The translations under genes were made by a program, and so were the position numbers. This document shows, piece after piece, positions 19,199 through 28,305 of a DNA stretch of 64,000 bases (position 1 is its first letter; the number at the start of each line of letters is the position of its first letter). The stretch lies in NCBI GenBank assembly GCA_910575555.1, contig CAJTFX010000001.1, forward strand, positions 62,001-126,000, in the 5' to 3' direction. The notes under the pieces are model-generated. The model saw only the letters and a program-made list of their open reading frames with translations, searched no databases and was not told where the DNA came from. The stretch comes from Lachnospiraceae bacterium. GTDB lineage: Bacteria; Bacillota; Clostridia; Lachnospirales; Lachnospiraceae.

Positions 19199-19220
19199 AA
19201 GCCCTTTAACGGGCAAACCT
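19199..19220 (-). terminator. Possible terminator after pyrimidine-nucleoside phosphorylase
   Basis: On the minus strand GCCC-GTTAAA-GGGC is followed by TTTTG shortly after the phosphorylase stop. The stem is short (4-6 bp with the flanking A-T pairs), so efficiency is uncertain. Confidence 0.4.
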
Positions 19221-19227
19221 GGCTGCA

Positions 19228-20532
19228 TCAGTGCAGAATGCCTTTAATCATCGGCAATTCTTCCGGAGCCTCTGGCAGAATGGAATAAGCCCTTACAATT
19301 TTCCCATAGGCTTCTTTGGCTTTTTCCATATCGTTGGCATAGACAGTGGCAAGGGCCTCTCCCGGCTGCACCGCCCGGCCTCTTTTTTTATGTAAGAGAA
19401 TACCCACGGACAAATCAATGGGACTGTCCTTCGTCACGCGTCCGCCGCCTAAAATCAGGCTTGCCAGTCCGATTTCTTCAGCCTGGATGCCTCCCACATA
19501 CCCTGTTTCCGTATTGATGACCTGCATCTGAATGCCTGCAGCCGGCAGAAGTTCCGGCTGATAGACATACCGCCGCTCCCCGCCCTGGGCCTCTACAAAC
19601 TCTGCCAGTTTATCCAGCGCCGTTTTCTTCTGGATGGTCTGTTTCAGCAGTTCTTCTGCGCCTTCTTTCGTGTCCGCCTTCCCTGCCGCCAGAACCATTT
19701 CTGCGCCCAGGGCATAGACCACCTCCATCAAATCTTTGGGCCCAAGCCCGTTTAAGGCGAGGATTGCTTCTTTGACTTCCAGAGAATTCCCCACGGCGTT
19801 TCCCAGGGGCTGATCCATGTCTGTGATCACCGCAGACATTTTCTTTCCGGCGCTCTTACCGATTTCAACCATCTCTTCTGCAAGGGCAAAGGCGTCTTTT
19901 TCTTCCTTCATAAAGGCTCCGTTTCCCGTCTTTACATCCAGAACCACAGCGTCCGCCCCTGCCGCCAGCTTTTTGCTCATGATACTGGCGGCAATCAGAG
20001 AAAGCTGATCCACGGTAGCCGTCACATCCCGCAGGGCGTACAGCTTCTTATCTGCCGGGGCTAAATCAGCCGTCTGCCCCATAATCGCCATATTCATCCG
20101 GTTTACGTTCCGGCAGAACTGTTCCCTTGTCAGCGCTGTGGAAAATCCCGGAAAGCACTCCAGTTTATCAATGGTTCCTCCCGTATGTCCCAGCCCTCTG
20201 CCGGACATTTTAGCCACAGGAATCCCAAGGGCGGCTGTCATCGGCGCCAGTACCAGAGAGGTTTTATCTCCCACCCCGCCGGTACTGTGCTTATCCACCT
20301 TGATTCCCTGGATTCCTGATAAGTCCAGAACCTCTCCGCTGTCACGCATTGCCAGCGTCAGCGCCAGGGTTTCTTCCTTCGTCATGCCCTGAAAGCACAC
20401 TGCCATCAGCAGGGCGGACATTTGGTAATCCGGGATTTCCCCTTTGACATAGCCCTCTGTCATAAAGCGGATTTCGTCTCCGGTAAGGGCATTGCCTTTC
20501 TTTTTCTTTTGGATGATATCATACATTCTCAT
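19228..20532 (-). CDS. pdp: Pyrimidine-nucleoside phosphorylase
   Basis: A 434-residue protein of the thymidine/pyrimidine phosphorylase family. It has the phosphate-site signature around VDKHSTGGVGDKTSLVLAP (about 80-98), SGRGLGHTGGTIDKLE (about 110-125) and the KTGNGAFM motif. It cleaves uridine, deoxyuridine or thymidine with phosphate to give the base and a pentose 1-phosphate. Low-GC Gram-positives usually carry the broad-specificity Pdp, so pdp is preferred over deoA. The C-terminal region RRYVYQPELLPAAGIQMQV fits the alpha/beta domain. It follows the chaperone gene by 18 bp. Confidence 0.92.
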   Translation of the reverse strand: MRMYDIIQKKKKGNALTGDEIRFMTEGYVKGEIPDYQMSALLMAVCFQGMTKEETLALTLAMRDSGEVLDLSGIQGIKVDKHSTGGVGDKTSLVLAPMTAALGIPVAKMSGRGLGHTGGTIDKLECFPGFSTALTREQFCRNVNRMNMAIMGQTADLAPADKKLYALRDVTATVDQLSLIAASIMSKKLAAGADAVVLDVKTGNGAFMKEEKDAFALAEEMVEIGKSAGKKMSAVITDMDQPLGNAVGNSLEVKEAILALNGLGPKDLMEVVYALGAEMVLAAGKADTKEGAEELLKQTIQKKTALDKLAEFVEAQGGERRYVYQPELLPAAGIQMQVINTETGYVGGIQAEEIGLASLILGGGRVTKDSPIDLSVGILLHKKRGRAVQPGEALATVYANDMEKAKEAYGKIVRAYSILPEAPEELPMIKGILH

Positions 20533-20550
20533 ATCAGCTTTCCTCCAGAC

Positions 20551-22368
20551 TCAGTTTTCTTTTTCTACCAGATCTCTTTCCATCAGCAGCAGTATATTCT
20601 GGTTCAGGGTGCTCATATCATTCTTGCGCAGCGGGAACCCGCCGATCTGCAACGCCTGGATATAGATGATCTCTACAAAAATTCTCAGTGCGTCCTCTTC
20701 CTTGATTTTGATTAAATTGTTTACGATTGGGTTATTGTAATTGAGATAAAGTACCGAGATGGCGTCTTCTCCCTTCAATTCCCCTGAAATCATGCTCAGC
20801 ATTTTGGTAAATATGGAATTGGCTTTGTTCTTGGAGGATGCAATCTGCCGGTTCAGCACCGCTTCCTCATCCATCAGGAAAAATGCCGGCTGACTCTCAG
20901 GCTGAAAGCACTTTAACTCCGCCTTGCAGTCTCGTTCTTTTAGAATTTTATTTGCTTTCTCCAGAAATTCTAATCCAGCCTCCTGCTCCTCCTCTTCCAG
21001 TTCCTCCATCAAGTCCTCGATTTCCTCTTCTTCTACTTCGCTGACCCGGATGCCGTACAGATGCCCCAGGCCCTCTAACAGTTCCAGGGCATGGACATAG
21101 GTCACGTTGATCAAAAGCTGATCCTGTGCAAAAAATAACTGGGACAATTGCTTATACCGCTCCCTGTTGGGCGCATAGATGAGATCCTCTCCGCACATCC
21201 GCAAATCGTACCCTGTAAGAGTTCCTCTGGTGGTTTCAAATTCAAAATAGTCAATCAGCGTCCGAAACAGCTTGGGATTGGACAGCGCCAATTCCATCAG
21301 CGTAAGCTGATGCACCCGGAAAAATTTTCCAAACAGTTCCGGCTGATCGTCCGCCATGGTGTCTATGTACGCAATGATCCTGTTTTCTATGGTTTCCCTT
21401 ACAGCGTCTAAAGTCTCGTCCTCGTAAAACCCTTCTCTGGAAGCCGTGGGCTTTAAATCAGAAGCATGGACAATGCATTTGGTAAATACTGCCCAGTCCG
21501 GCAGCAGGCCGTCCCCTTTTTCGGTCAGCATCATGTGCTTCAGATAAATCCGGTGCTCCGGTCTTGCAGTAGGAAGCACCGTATAATTTAAGATATAGAT
21601 AACTCCTGTCACATTTCCTTCTCTGGCGGAAAAAGTGATGCAGTCTAAAAACAGCTCTCCGAACAACATCTGGCCAAACAGCAGAAGCTCCTGCTTATTG
21701 GTAGTTCTGCCTTCCCAGGGCAGGTAAACCGGGTTAATCTGTTTTTCTTTTCCGCCCTGGCGGATAAGCACCGGAAAAGGCAGCAAAAGCCCATAATAGG
21801 AAACCAGTTCTTCTATGGATTCTCTGGTAAAATACTCTTCCATCCCCTCTTTGGCAAGGAGCACAATTTTGGTTCCCGGCCCATCCAACGTTTCCCGGTT
21901 TTCCGTGGAGGGAGTTAACGTCTCTATAGTATAAGTTCCGTCCGGTTTTCCCCGCCATTCCAGCACCGGAGCGTCCTTGCTGCGGCAGGATTTGGTAATC
22001 AGGCAGATTTCATCTGAAACCATAAAGCAGGACAGCAGGCCGATGCCGAACTGCCCGATGTAATCCCGGCGTACGCTTCTGTCCTCTAATTCCCGTTTGG
22101 AGGATTCACCGATAATTGCCAGAAATCTGTGAATTTCTTCTTCCGTAAGTCCCTGGCCGTTGTCAGTAAACACCAGCTTTTCTTCCTCTTCTATCTCCAG
22201 GATAATGGAGCCTTCCAGTTCCTCATCCTCTATTTCCCTTCTTCCTGTAATGGCGTCCGCCGCATTCTGGAGAAGCTCCCGGATAAAAACATCCGGGCTG
22301 CTGTAAAGATGATCTGACAAAATCTCAATCATGCCGCCCAAATTCACTTTAAAACGATAATCTTCCAT
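20551..22368 (-). CDS. Hsp90-family chaperone (HtpG-like)
   Basis: About 605 residues from ATG at 22368 (MEDYRFKVNLGGMIEILSDH). The extension to 22455 runs into the neighbouring gene and is rejected. GHKL ATPase motifs: ELLQNAADAI (N-box), DNGQGLTEEEIH and GQFGIGLLSCFMV (lid glycine box). A middle domain follows, then an acidic stretch near residues 430-450 (EVEEEEIEDLMEELEEEEQE). The sequence is divergent from E. coli HtpG and the C-terminal dimerisation domain is hard to recognise, so clients and activity may differ. It overlaps the dihydrouridine synthase gene by 20 bp. Confidence 0.85.
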   Translation of the reverse strand: MEDYRFKVNLGGMIEILSDHLYSSPDVFIRELLQNAADAITGRREIEDEELEGSIILEIEEEEKLVFTDNGQGLTEEEIHRFLAIIGESSKRELEDRSVRRDYIGQFGIGLLSCFMVSDEICLITKSCRSKDAPVLEWRGKPDGTYTIETLTPSTENRETLDGPGTKIVLLAKEGMEEYFTRESIEELVSYYGLLLPFPVLIRQGGKEKQINPVYLPWEGRTTNKQELLLFGQMLFGELFLDCITFSAREGNVTGVIYILNYTVLPTARPEHRIYLKHMMLTEKGDGLLPDWAVFTKCIVHASDLKPTASREGFYEDETLDAVRETIENRIIAYIDTMADDQPELFGKFFRVHQLTLMELALSNPKLFRTLIDYFEFETTRGTLTGYDLRMCGEDLIYAPNRERYKQLSQLFFAQDQLLINVTYVHALELLEGLGHLYGIRVSEVEEEEIEDLMEELEEEEQEAGLEFLEKANKILKERDCKAELKCFQPESQPAFFLMDEEAVLNRQIASSKNKANSIFTKMLSMISGELKGEDAISVLYLNYNNPIVNNLIKIKEEDALRIFVEIIYIQALQIGGFPLRKNDMSTLNQNILLLMERDLVEKEN

Positions 22369-23356
22369 TGCTGATAACCCCCTGTTCCCGGAACAGCGCA
22401 TGCACTGCCGCTTCGTACTCCCGAAGCGTTTCCGATTTTCTAATGTTCTTTGCATAAGCTTCGTAATCTGAAAATGACTGTATCATATAAGACCAGATTT
22501 CTTTCATTTTAAACAGTACATTCCGTTCTCCGGATAAAAGCTCCTGATACTCCCTGTATATTCTGTCATGGAACCTTCGGTACAGTTCCTTTTTCTCCGC
22601 CTCCCGGCTTTCAGGCTTACCTGCGGTAAAACCGGAGGTCTCAGAGGAAGCTGCGTCCGCCATGCATTCCCTGCAGAGATCTGGATTGGCAATCACTCCC
22701 CGTCCAATCATCACAGAGGAAAGCCTTGGAAATTTGCCCCGGAGTTTTCTGAAATCCTGCGCTGAAAAAATATTTCCATTGTAACACACCGGATTGACGC
22801 TGTTTTGCAATGCCTCTGCAAATACCGCTTCATCCGGCAGATTGCTGTAGAAATCTTCCCTCACTCTGGGATGGATAATCAGTTCTTCTAACGGATACTG
22901 ATTAAAGAGCTTCAGAAGTGTTTCAAATTCATCCGGATCTTCCATGCCGATCCGGGTTTTGATAGAAATGCGTATCGTAAGTTTTGAAAAAATCTCATCC
23001 AAAAAACGGTTCAGTTCTGTGGGATGAGCCAAAAATCCCGCCCCTTTTCCCTTTGCGGTTACCGTACCGGAAGGACAGCCCAGGTTCAGGTTGATTTCTT
23101 CATACCCATACTCCCCAAGGACGCCCGCCGTCCGGATAAAATCTTCCGGCCGGTTGGTCAAAAGCTGAGGAACCAGAAAAAGCCCCTGATTGTGCTCCGG
23201 AAGAACATCATTTTTCTCCCGGCTGCTTAAGCCTTTTTTCTGCTTCGGCACCAGAAAAGGGGTAAAGTACTTATCCACAGGGGTGAAAATGCTGTGGTAT
23301 GCATTCCGGTAAATATATGTAGTAATGCCCTCTAACGGGGCAAGATAATAGTTCAT
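22349..23356 (-). CDS. tRNA-dihydrouridine synthase
   Basis: A 335-residue flavin enzyme that reduces uridine to dihydrouridine in tRNA loops. Seen: MNYYLAPLEGITTYIYRNAY at the N-terminus (FMN barrel strand 1), NLNLGCPSGTVTAKGKGAG with the catalytic cysteine of the Dus family (about 92-110), IRISIKTRIGMEDP, and VMIGRGVIANPDLC for phosphate binding. The exact Dus subgroup is not assigned. The coding end overlaps the chaperone start, which may couple expression. Confidence 0.9.
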   Translation of the reverse strand: MNYYLAPLEGITTYIYRNAYHSIFTPVDKYFTPFLVPKQKKGLSSREKNDVLPEHNQGLFLVPQLLTNRPEDFIRTAGVLGEYGYEEINLNLGCPSGTVTAKGKGAGFLAHPTELNRFLDEIFSKLTIRISIKTRIGMEDPDEFETLLKLFNQYPLEELIIHPRVREDFYSNLPDEAVFAEALQNSVNPVCYNGNIFSAQDFRKLRGKFPRLSSVMIGRGVIANPDLCRECMADAASSETSGFTAGKPESREAEKKELYRRFHDRIYREYQELLSGERNVLFKMKEIWSYMIQSFSDYEAYAKNIRKSETLREYEAAVHALFREQGVISNGRLSF

Positions 23357-23397
23357 GGTCTGCTCCCTGCTGATTTTCCTAATTCAATCGAAAATGC

Positions 23398-24174
23398 TTA
23401 TTCTTTGTTTAATATCCGGTCAAGTTCTGTAATCAGCTTATCCTTCACGGCCGGTTTCAGAAAATAACCCGCCGGTTTTAATTTCAGCACCGCTTCAATA
23501 TTGGCCCGGTCATTAACTGCCGTCAGAAATACCACGGGAATGTCTTTCATCTCCTCGTCGGCGCGGATCATTTCCAGTGTCATTTTTCCGTCGCAGACCG
23601 GCATTTCATAGTCCAGAAGAATCAAATCCGGCCGCTGTTTTCCAATGGAAGTCATAGCCTGGGCTCCGGAAATTGCAATGGCAACTTCATAACGCTCTTC
23701 CAGCATGGCCTTCATTGTCCGCAGGGTAGTGCCGTTATCATCTACCACCAGTACGCGTTTTCTGCCTCCGGCTGCTTTCTTTTCTTCTGCCGCTCCTGCC
23801 ACTACCTGCTCCTTATTCAGCCCAAGCTTTCTGCAGGCCGCATTCAGAATGGTTGTGTTCTCCACCGGACGGATCAGATTTTCAAACTGGCTTTCTTCAT
23901 AGTATTTGAAAAATTCCCTGCTCTCCTCCTCTGTTCCAATGGTCAGAACCGGCGTATCTTTATACTGGCTGCTCAGCAAAAAGAACATGGATGTGTCAAT
24001 GCCGTATGCCCCAATCAGACTGATGACAACCAGATCGGGATTTACAATTTTCATCATCCCCTCCATAACCCCTGCATTTTCTGAACAAAGCTGTACATGG
24101 AAATATTGGGACAAAAATGTATTTGTCTCTTTCACCACACTATTCAATTTCCCTACCAGCAAAATTTTCTTCAT
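23398..24174 (-). CDS. Tandem receiver-domain response regulator without output domain
   Basis: A 258-residue protein. Residues 1-120 look like a degenerate receiver fold (KILLVGKLNSVVKET, with NPDLVVISLIGA lacking the usual aspartate pattern). Residues 138-258 form a full receiver: VLVVDDNGTTL, phosphoacceptor in LILLDYEMPVCDG, VFLTAV and the lysine in GYFLKPA. There is no DNA-binding or enzymatic output. It lies 15 bp downstream of a large hybrid kinase ending in an HPt domain, so the likely role is in that phosphorelay. Confidence 0.85.
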   Translation of the reverse strand: MKKILLVGKLNSVVKETNTFLSQYFHVQLCSENAGVMEGMMKIVNPDLVVISLIGAYGIDTSMFFLLSSQYKDTPVLTIGTEEESREFFKYYEESQFENLIRPVENTTILNAACRKLGLNKEQVVAGAAEEKKAAGGRKRVLVVDDNGTTLRTMKAMLEERYEVAIAISGAQAMTSIGKQRPDLILLDYEMPVCDGKMTLEMIRADEEMKDIPVVFLTAVNDRANIEAVLKLKPAGYFLKPAVKDKLITELDRILNKE

Positions 24175-24189
24175 GTTTCCTCCTCCAAT

Positions 24190-27100
24190 CTATCTTCCCA
24201 TCTGCCCGATCAGCAAATCTGCAAGACGGTCTGCCTCATCCGGGTCCAAATTCGTAACTGCTTCTGCAAGCTTTTGAATATTTTGTCCCATATCCTCCGG
24301 ATATTCATAGGACTGAAGCTGGCTCATAAGCTGATCCGCCTGATCAATGTCCATCTGCTCCATGCTGACCCTTACCATCTCCACCAACGCCTGCATGACG
24401 GAATAATCTGTCACTGCTTCTTTGGCCTTGTCTTCTATACCGAAAACGCCTTGCAATTTCTGATGGTAACTGCGCCATTCTTCCAAAAACGCCCCCGTCA
24501 TGGCATGGATTACATCTATTTTACCACCTTTTGCCGCATATTCCAATACCTTTGCAACCCCTGCCAGGGGAACAATTCCCACAGTAGCCGCCAGACTCTT
24601 CATGGCATGAACCTGAATCCGGTACCGGTCTGCCTGCTCCGGCTCATTCAGCCGGTCATAGGCTTCCTCCAGACGGTCTGCCGCCGAATCAATCTGGCTG
24701 TAGAATTCTTTGACAGTATATTGAAGCAGCTCCATATCCGGCAGATGCAGCCAGGCGTAATTCCAGTCCAGGCCGTCCACCTGGGGAAGCTCTTCCAGGG
24801 AAATCTCCGGCTGCTTCCCGGCGGCTGTCTCATCTTCGCTCCCGTTTTCCGGCGCCTCCTTGAGAAGCTCCCTGGGCAGCATTCTTTTCAGCATATCTTC
24901 CAGCTTCTCCGGCACAATGGGTTTCGAAAGAAAATCATCAAATCCTTCCGCCAGATATTTTTCCCGGGCCCCTGCCACCGCATTGGCCGTCAGCACGACA
25001 ATCGGCGTATCCTTACAGGGAAATTCCGTAAATTCTTTGATACAGTGCAGCGTTTCTACTCCGTCCAGTTCCGGCATCATGTGATCCAGGAAAATCAAAT
25101 CATACGGATATTTCTGAACCAGCTCCAGACATTCTGTCCCGCCCTCTGCCTCTGTCACCTGAATCTGAGTTTCCTTCAACAGGCTTCGGAATACCTTGCG
25201 GTTGACTGCATTATCGTCCACCACCAGTACTTTGGCCTCCGGAGCCAGAAACTTTGTGCCGTAACTGTAATTTTCCGCAAGCTGACGCGCTCTGGCTTCA
25301 AAATCCCCGATGGGCGTGGCGTCCACAACCTTCTGCTCCAGTTCAAAATAAAACTTTGATCCTACCCCATAGACGCTTTTCACCTGAAGCTTGCTGCCCA
25401 TTAACGTAAGAAGCTGAATGGTAATATTCATGCCAAGGCCGGTGCCTTCGATATTTCGGTTCCTGTCCTCTTCAATCCGTTCAAATTCCGCAGACAATTT
25501 GGGCAGATCTTCCTCCCGGATTCCAATGCCGGTGTCCTCCACTTCAAACCACAGATTTACCATTCCCGGCTTTGTCTCCCAGCTTCTGAGCCGCAGCCAG
25601 ACAGAGCCTTCCAGGGTATATTTTACAGCATTGGTCAGAATATTGGTCAGCACCTGCCTCAGCCGCACATCATCTCCAAACAGCCTGGAGGGCACTCCCG
25701 GATCGATTTCCACTTCCAGTTTAATATCCTTATCCTTTGCCCGCTGAGCCGTCATATTTGCCAGATCGTGAATCAGGCTGCTCATGTCATATTCCACCGG
25801 TACAATTTCCAGTTTGCCGGAATCGATCTTGGAAAAATCTAAAATATCATTAATTAAGGATAATAACGTCTGGCCTGCCGTATAAATATCCATGGCATAG
25901 TCTTTGATCTGCTGTTCTTTGGCTTCACGCAGAATCATCTCGTCCATACCGAGCACTGCATTGATGGGCGTGCGGATCTCATGGGACATCCGGGCCAGAA
26001 ACTTGCCTTTCGCTTCATTGGCGGCCATTGCTTCATGTCTTGCCTCATCTGCATCTTTCTTCGCCTGGGCAAGCTGAAGATTCTGCTGCTGGGCCGCTTT
26101 TACTTTTTCACTCAGCATCCGGGCGCTCTCTTCCGCACTGAACCGGTATTCTTTGGAAAGCTGCAGGGTATGCATAGCCGCCATCAGAACGCTGAATACC
26201 ACCATACTGTACTGCCCCGCCGTATTGCCGTAGGGATTCTGAAAAACCGTGTTCATGATTACATTGGCAATTCCGCCTGACAAAAGCACTACCACTGCCA
26301 GTATCGCAAGCAACGCCTGATAAATCTTTTTCTGATATTCCAGTTGGATCAGGCTTGCGATTGCAACCACACAAATCAGTCCTATAATTACAGCCGAAAT
26401 ATTTGTCATTGCCGCCAGATGCACAAGCCCGGTTAGTTCCAGAATAATCTGTGCCACCGCATGGATGCTGGCAATCCACAACAGCCCGGAAAAACGCCGG
26501 GGAAACAAGGTGTGCAGGCTTTTTTCAAAATACAGCGCCAGAAACAGAGGAATCAGAAGAATCAGATACTCCTGCATCTCATAGGCTTCGTGCATATTAT
26601 AAAACAGACTCAGCGTATCTGTTCTAATGAAGCAATAAATTCCTGACGCTAACCCAACAAGCCCCAAAAACACTTCTCCCCGGGCCGGCTGACAGGTGTA
26701 CAGCCGTATCATTGCCAGTACGAACATGATAATCGCCACAATCATGATTAACAGACAGCAGCCAATGTCTGCCACATTGTTTCCTATAACTCCGATTACC
26801 ATTGTGTCACGGGTTTCCATTTTGACTTCACTCACCGTTGCCGCCGCATCTGGTTCCCGGGAAGAGAAAACAAGCCATATTTCCCCTTCTTCCGCCGTAT
26901 GAGGAATATCCACATAATTTTCCATATCTTCCAGGCGCTCTTGGGAAATATGATTTTCAGAACTGTCTTGCTCGCCGATACCATACTGATAAATCATCTT
27001 TCCGTCCAAAAAAACCATGACACTGGATTTTTTGGAGAAAAAACTCAAAGTCAGCCCTTCATAATCCGCCGGAAGAATATTTTTTAACACCACTATATCA

Positions 27101-27384
27101 CCGGGATTGCTTGTTCCTTTCCAGGGCAGCTCCACACTCTGAAACATTTCCGGTTTCAAAGTATCTTTCAGCAGCTTTTTCACTTCATCCGGGCTTTGTT
27201 CCTCCACATTCGGCATATTCGCGCCATCCAATACCGCTGCCGTCCAGCCCTCATCGTATAAATGTTCCACCATCTGCGGCAAAAAAGAGAATTCCTCCTC
27301 ACTTTGAAAGCGAAACAGTGCAATTACCATAAAAACGAGGGTAAAAAGAACAGAAATCCCAGCTATTTTTCGCAAATATTTCAT
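24190..27384 (-). CDS. Hybrid sensor histidine kinase with receiver and HPt domains
   Basis: About 1064 residues from ATG at 27384, where GGAAGG lies about 9 bases upstream; longer starts up to 27513 lack a better site. Order: membrane helix near 5-25; extracytoplasmic domain to about 200; seven-helix 7TMR-like membrane region to about 415; coiled coil; HisKA with FLARMSHEIRTPINAVLG (phospho-His); HATPase (DTGIGIRE, GTGLGMNI); receiver (VLVVDDNAVN, LIFLDHMMPELDG); and C-terminal HPt (VHAMKSLAATVG). It should sense an external or membrane signal and pass phosphate internally and to the adjacent response regulator. The signal is unknown. Confidence 0.9.
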   Translation of the reverse strand: MKYLRKIAGISVLFTLVFMVIALFRFQSEEEFSFLPQMVEHLYDEGWTAAVLDGANMPNVEEQSPDEVKKLLKDTLKPEMFQSVELPWKGTSNPGDIVVLKNILPADYEGLTLSFFSKKSSVMVFLDGKMIYQYGIGEQDSSENHISQERLEDMENYVDIPHTAEEGEIWLVFSSREPDAAATVSEVKMETRDTMVIGVIGNNVADIGCCLLIMIVAIIMFVLAMIRLYTCQPARGEVFLGLVGLASGIYCFIRTDTLSLFYNMHEAYEMQEYLILLIPLFLALYFEKSLHTLFPRRFSGLLWIASIHAVAQIILELTGLVHLAAMTNISAVIIGLICVVAIASLIQLEYQKKIYQALLAILAVVVLLSGGIANVIMNTVFQNPYGNTAGQYSMVVFSVLMAAMHTLQLSKEYRFSAEESARMLSEKVKAAQQQNLQLAQAKKDADEARHEAMAANEAKGKFLARMSHEIRTPINAVLGMDEMILREAKEQQIKDYAMDIYTAGQTLLSLINDILDFSKIDSGKLEIVPVEYDMSSLIHDLANMTAQRAKDKDIKLEVEIDPGVPSRLFGDDVRLRQVLTNILTNAVKYTLEGSVWLRLRSWETKPGMVNLWFEVEDTGIGIREEDLPKLSAEFERIEEDRNRNIEGTGLGMNITIQLLTLMGSKLQVKSVYGVGSKFYFELEQKVVDATPIGDFEARARQLAENYSYGTKFLAPEAKVLVVDDNAVNRKVFRSLLKETQIQVTEAEGGTECLELVQKYPYDLIFLDHMMPELDGVETLHCIKEFTEFPCKDTPIVVLTANAVAGAREKYLAEGFDDFLSKPIVPEKLEDMLKRMLPRELLKEAPENGSEDETAAGKQPEISLEELPQVDGLDWNYAWLHLPDMELLQYTVKEFYSQIDSAADRLEEAYDRLNEPEQADRYRIQVHAMKSLAATVGIVPLAGVAKVLEYAAKGGKIDVIHAMTGAFLEEWRSYHQKLQGVFGIEDKAKEAVTDYSVMQALVEMVRVSMEQMDIDQADQLMSQLQSYEYPEDMGQNIQKLAEAVTNLDPDEADRLADLLIGQMGR

Positions 27385-27583
27385 ATGTACTACCTTCCGC
27401 TGCATAGACCTGACAAAACTTTCCCTGCAGGCCCTGTAAAACGCCTTCCCAAACATATTTTTCCAATTCATAAAGCAGTATAACATTTCCTGTACCATAA
27501 AGCAATATTCCAATCACTGCACCATTTTTCCATTTCTTTCATATTGTATAAAAAGTAAATCAATAAAGAGAGGAATAACCATT

Positions 27584-28042
27584 ATGGCTAATTATCATAC
27601 ACCATCTGACTGCGGCTGCAGCCAGAACACGTCACAATGTCCAATGCCCGAAAAACCCTGTCCCCTTCCTTCGCCGGGGCGGCCCATGATGCAGCGGCCC
27701 TGCCCTGCGGATATGCCGAAACGCCCCATACAGAGGCCCTGTCCCGCTCCCATGCCGGGACGGCCCGTAATGCAGCGGCCCTGCCCTGCGGATATGCCGA
27801 AACGTCCCATGCCAAAACCCTGCCCGGCTGACATGCCAGGCCCTAGCATGCCGGACTGCCCGTCAATGCCGGGAGCATGTCCCTGCTCCTCTGATCCGTT
27901 GGCAGGCATGCCGGTTGGAATGGCGTACGTTCCGTGGCAGTGCTTCCATGAGACATTTGAAGTAGATAAAGCGCTGCAGTGCGGAACGATTTTCCCGGAA
28001 TTAAGTAAACCCTTTGCAGGGAAAGGAGGCTGCCCCAAATGA
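27584..28042 (+). CDS. cotJA: CotJA-like spore coat protein with proline-rich repeats
   Basis: A 152-residue protein preceded by AGAGAGG. The C-terminal 50 residues (GMAYVPWQCFHETFEVDKAL, CGTIFPELSKPF) match CotJA of Bacillus. The N-terminal 100 residues are an added Pro/Met/Cys-rich region of repeated PCPADMP and KRP or GRP units, encoded by tandem DNA repeats. CotJA, CotJB and CotJC form a spore-coat complex made in the mother cell under sigma-E in Bacillus. Start and order support an operon: the stop overlaps the cotJB start by 4 bp. The opposite-strand frames here are repeat shadows. Confidence 0.85.
   Translation: MANYHTPSDCGCSQNTSQCPMPEKPCPLPSPGRPMMQRPCPADMPKRPIQRPCPAPMPGRPVMQRPCPADMPKRPMPKPCPADMPGPSMPDCPSMPGACPCSSDPLAGMPVGMAYVPWQCFHETFEVDKALQCGTIFPELSKPFAGKGGCPK
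27689..27804 (+). repeat. Two 35-bp identical direct repeats in cotJA
   Basis: Copies at 27689-27723 and 27770-27804 are identical over 35 bases with an 81-bp period (27 codons). They lie within a longer region of degenerate repeats encoding Pro-Cys-Pro units. Confidence 0.85.
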
Positions 28043-28305
28043 AAGGAAACCAAATGGAACAGATGAAATTATTTCAGTGGATTAATATGGTAAGCTTCGC
28101 GGTAAACGATATTGTGCTCTACCTTGACACTCATCCAATGGATCAGGAGGCAATCGCTTACTTTAATCATTTCCGCGAAGTGCGCATGAACGCTTTAAAA
28201 GAATATGAGAACTGCTACGGCCCCCTGACCATTGACACGGCAAAACCAGATCAGAAATGGCTGTGGGCAATGCAGCCCATGCCCTGGGAAGGAGGAATCT
28301 GCTAA
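28039..28305 (+). CDS. cotJB: Spore coat protein CotJB
   Basis: An 88-residue protein. The core WINMVSFAVNDIVLYLDTHP (about 14-33), YFNHFREVRMNALKEYENCYG and the C-terminal WLWAMQPMPWEGGIC are typical of CotJB. GAAAGGAGG lies within the end of cotJA. It overlaps cotJA by 4 bp, and its stop TAA shares one base with the cotJC start (TAATG), so the three genes are translationally coupled. It is a structural partner of CotJC in the spore coat. Confidence 0.93.
   Translation: MKGNQMEQMKLFQWINMVSFAVNDIVLYLDTHPMDQEAIAYFNHFREVRMNALKEYENCYGPLTIDTAKPDQKWLWAMQPMPWEGGIC

Noticed and set aside
27595-28053. 152-codon minus-strand frame opposite cotJA
   Set aside because: It is the complement of the Pro/Cys repeat region. 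Plus-strand coupling with cotJB and the CotJA core decide the strand.
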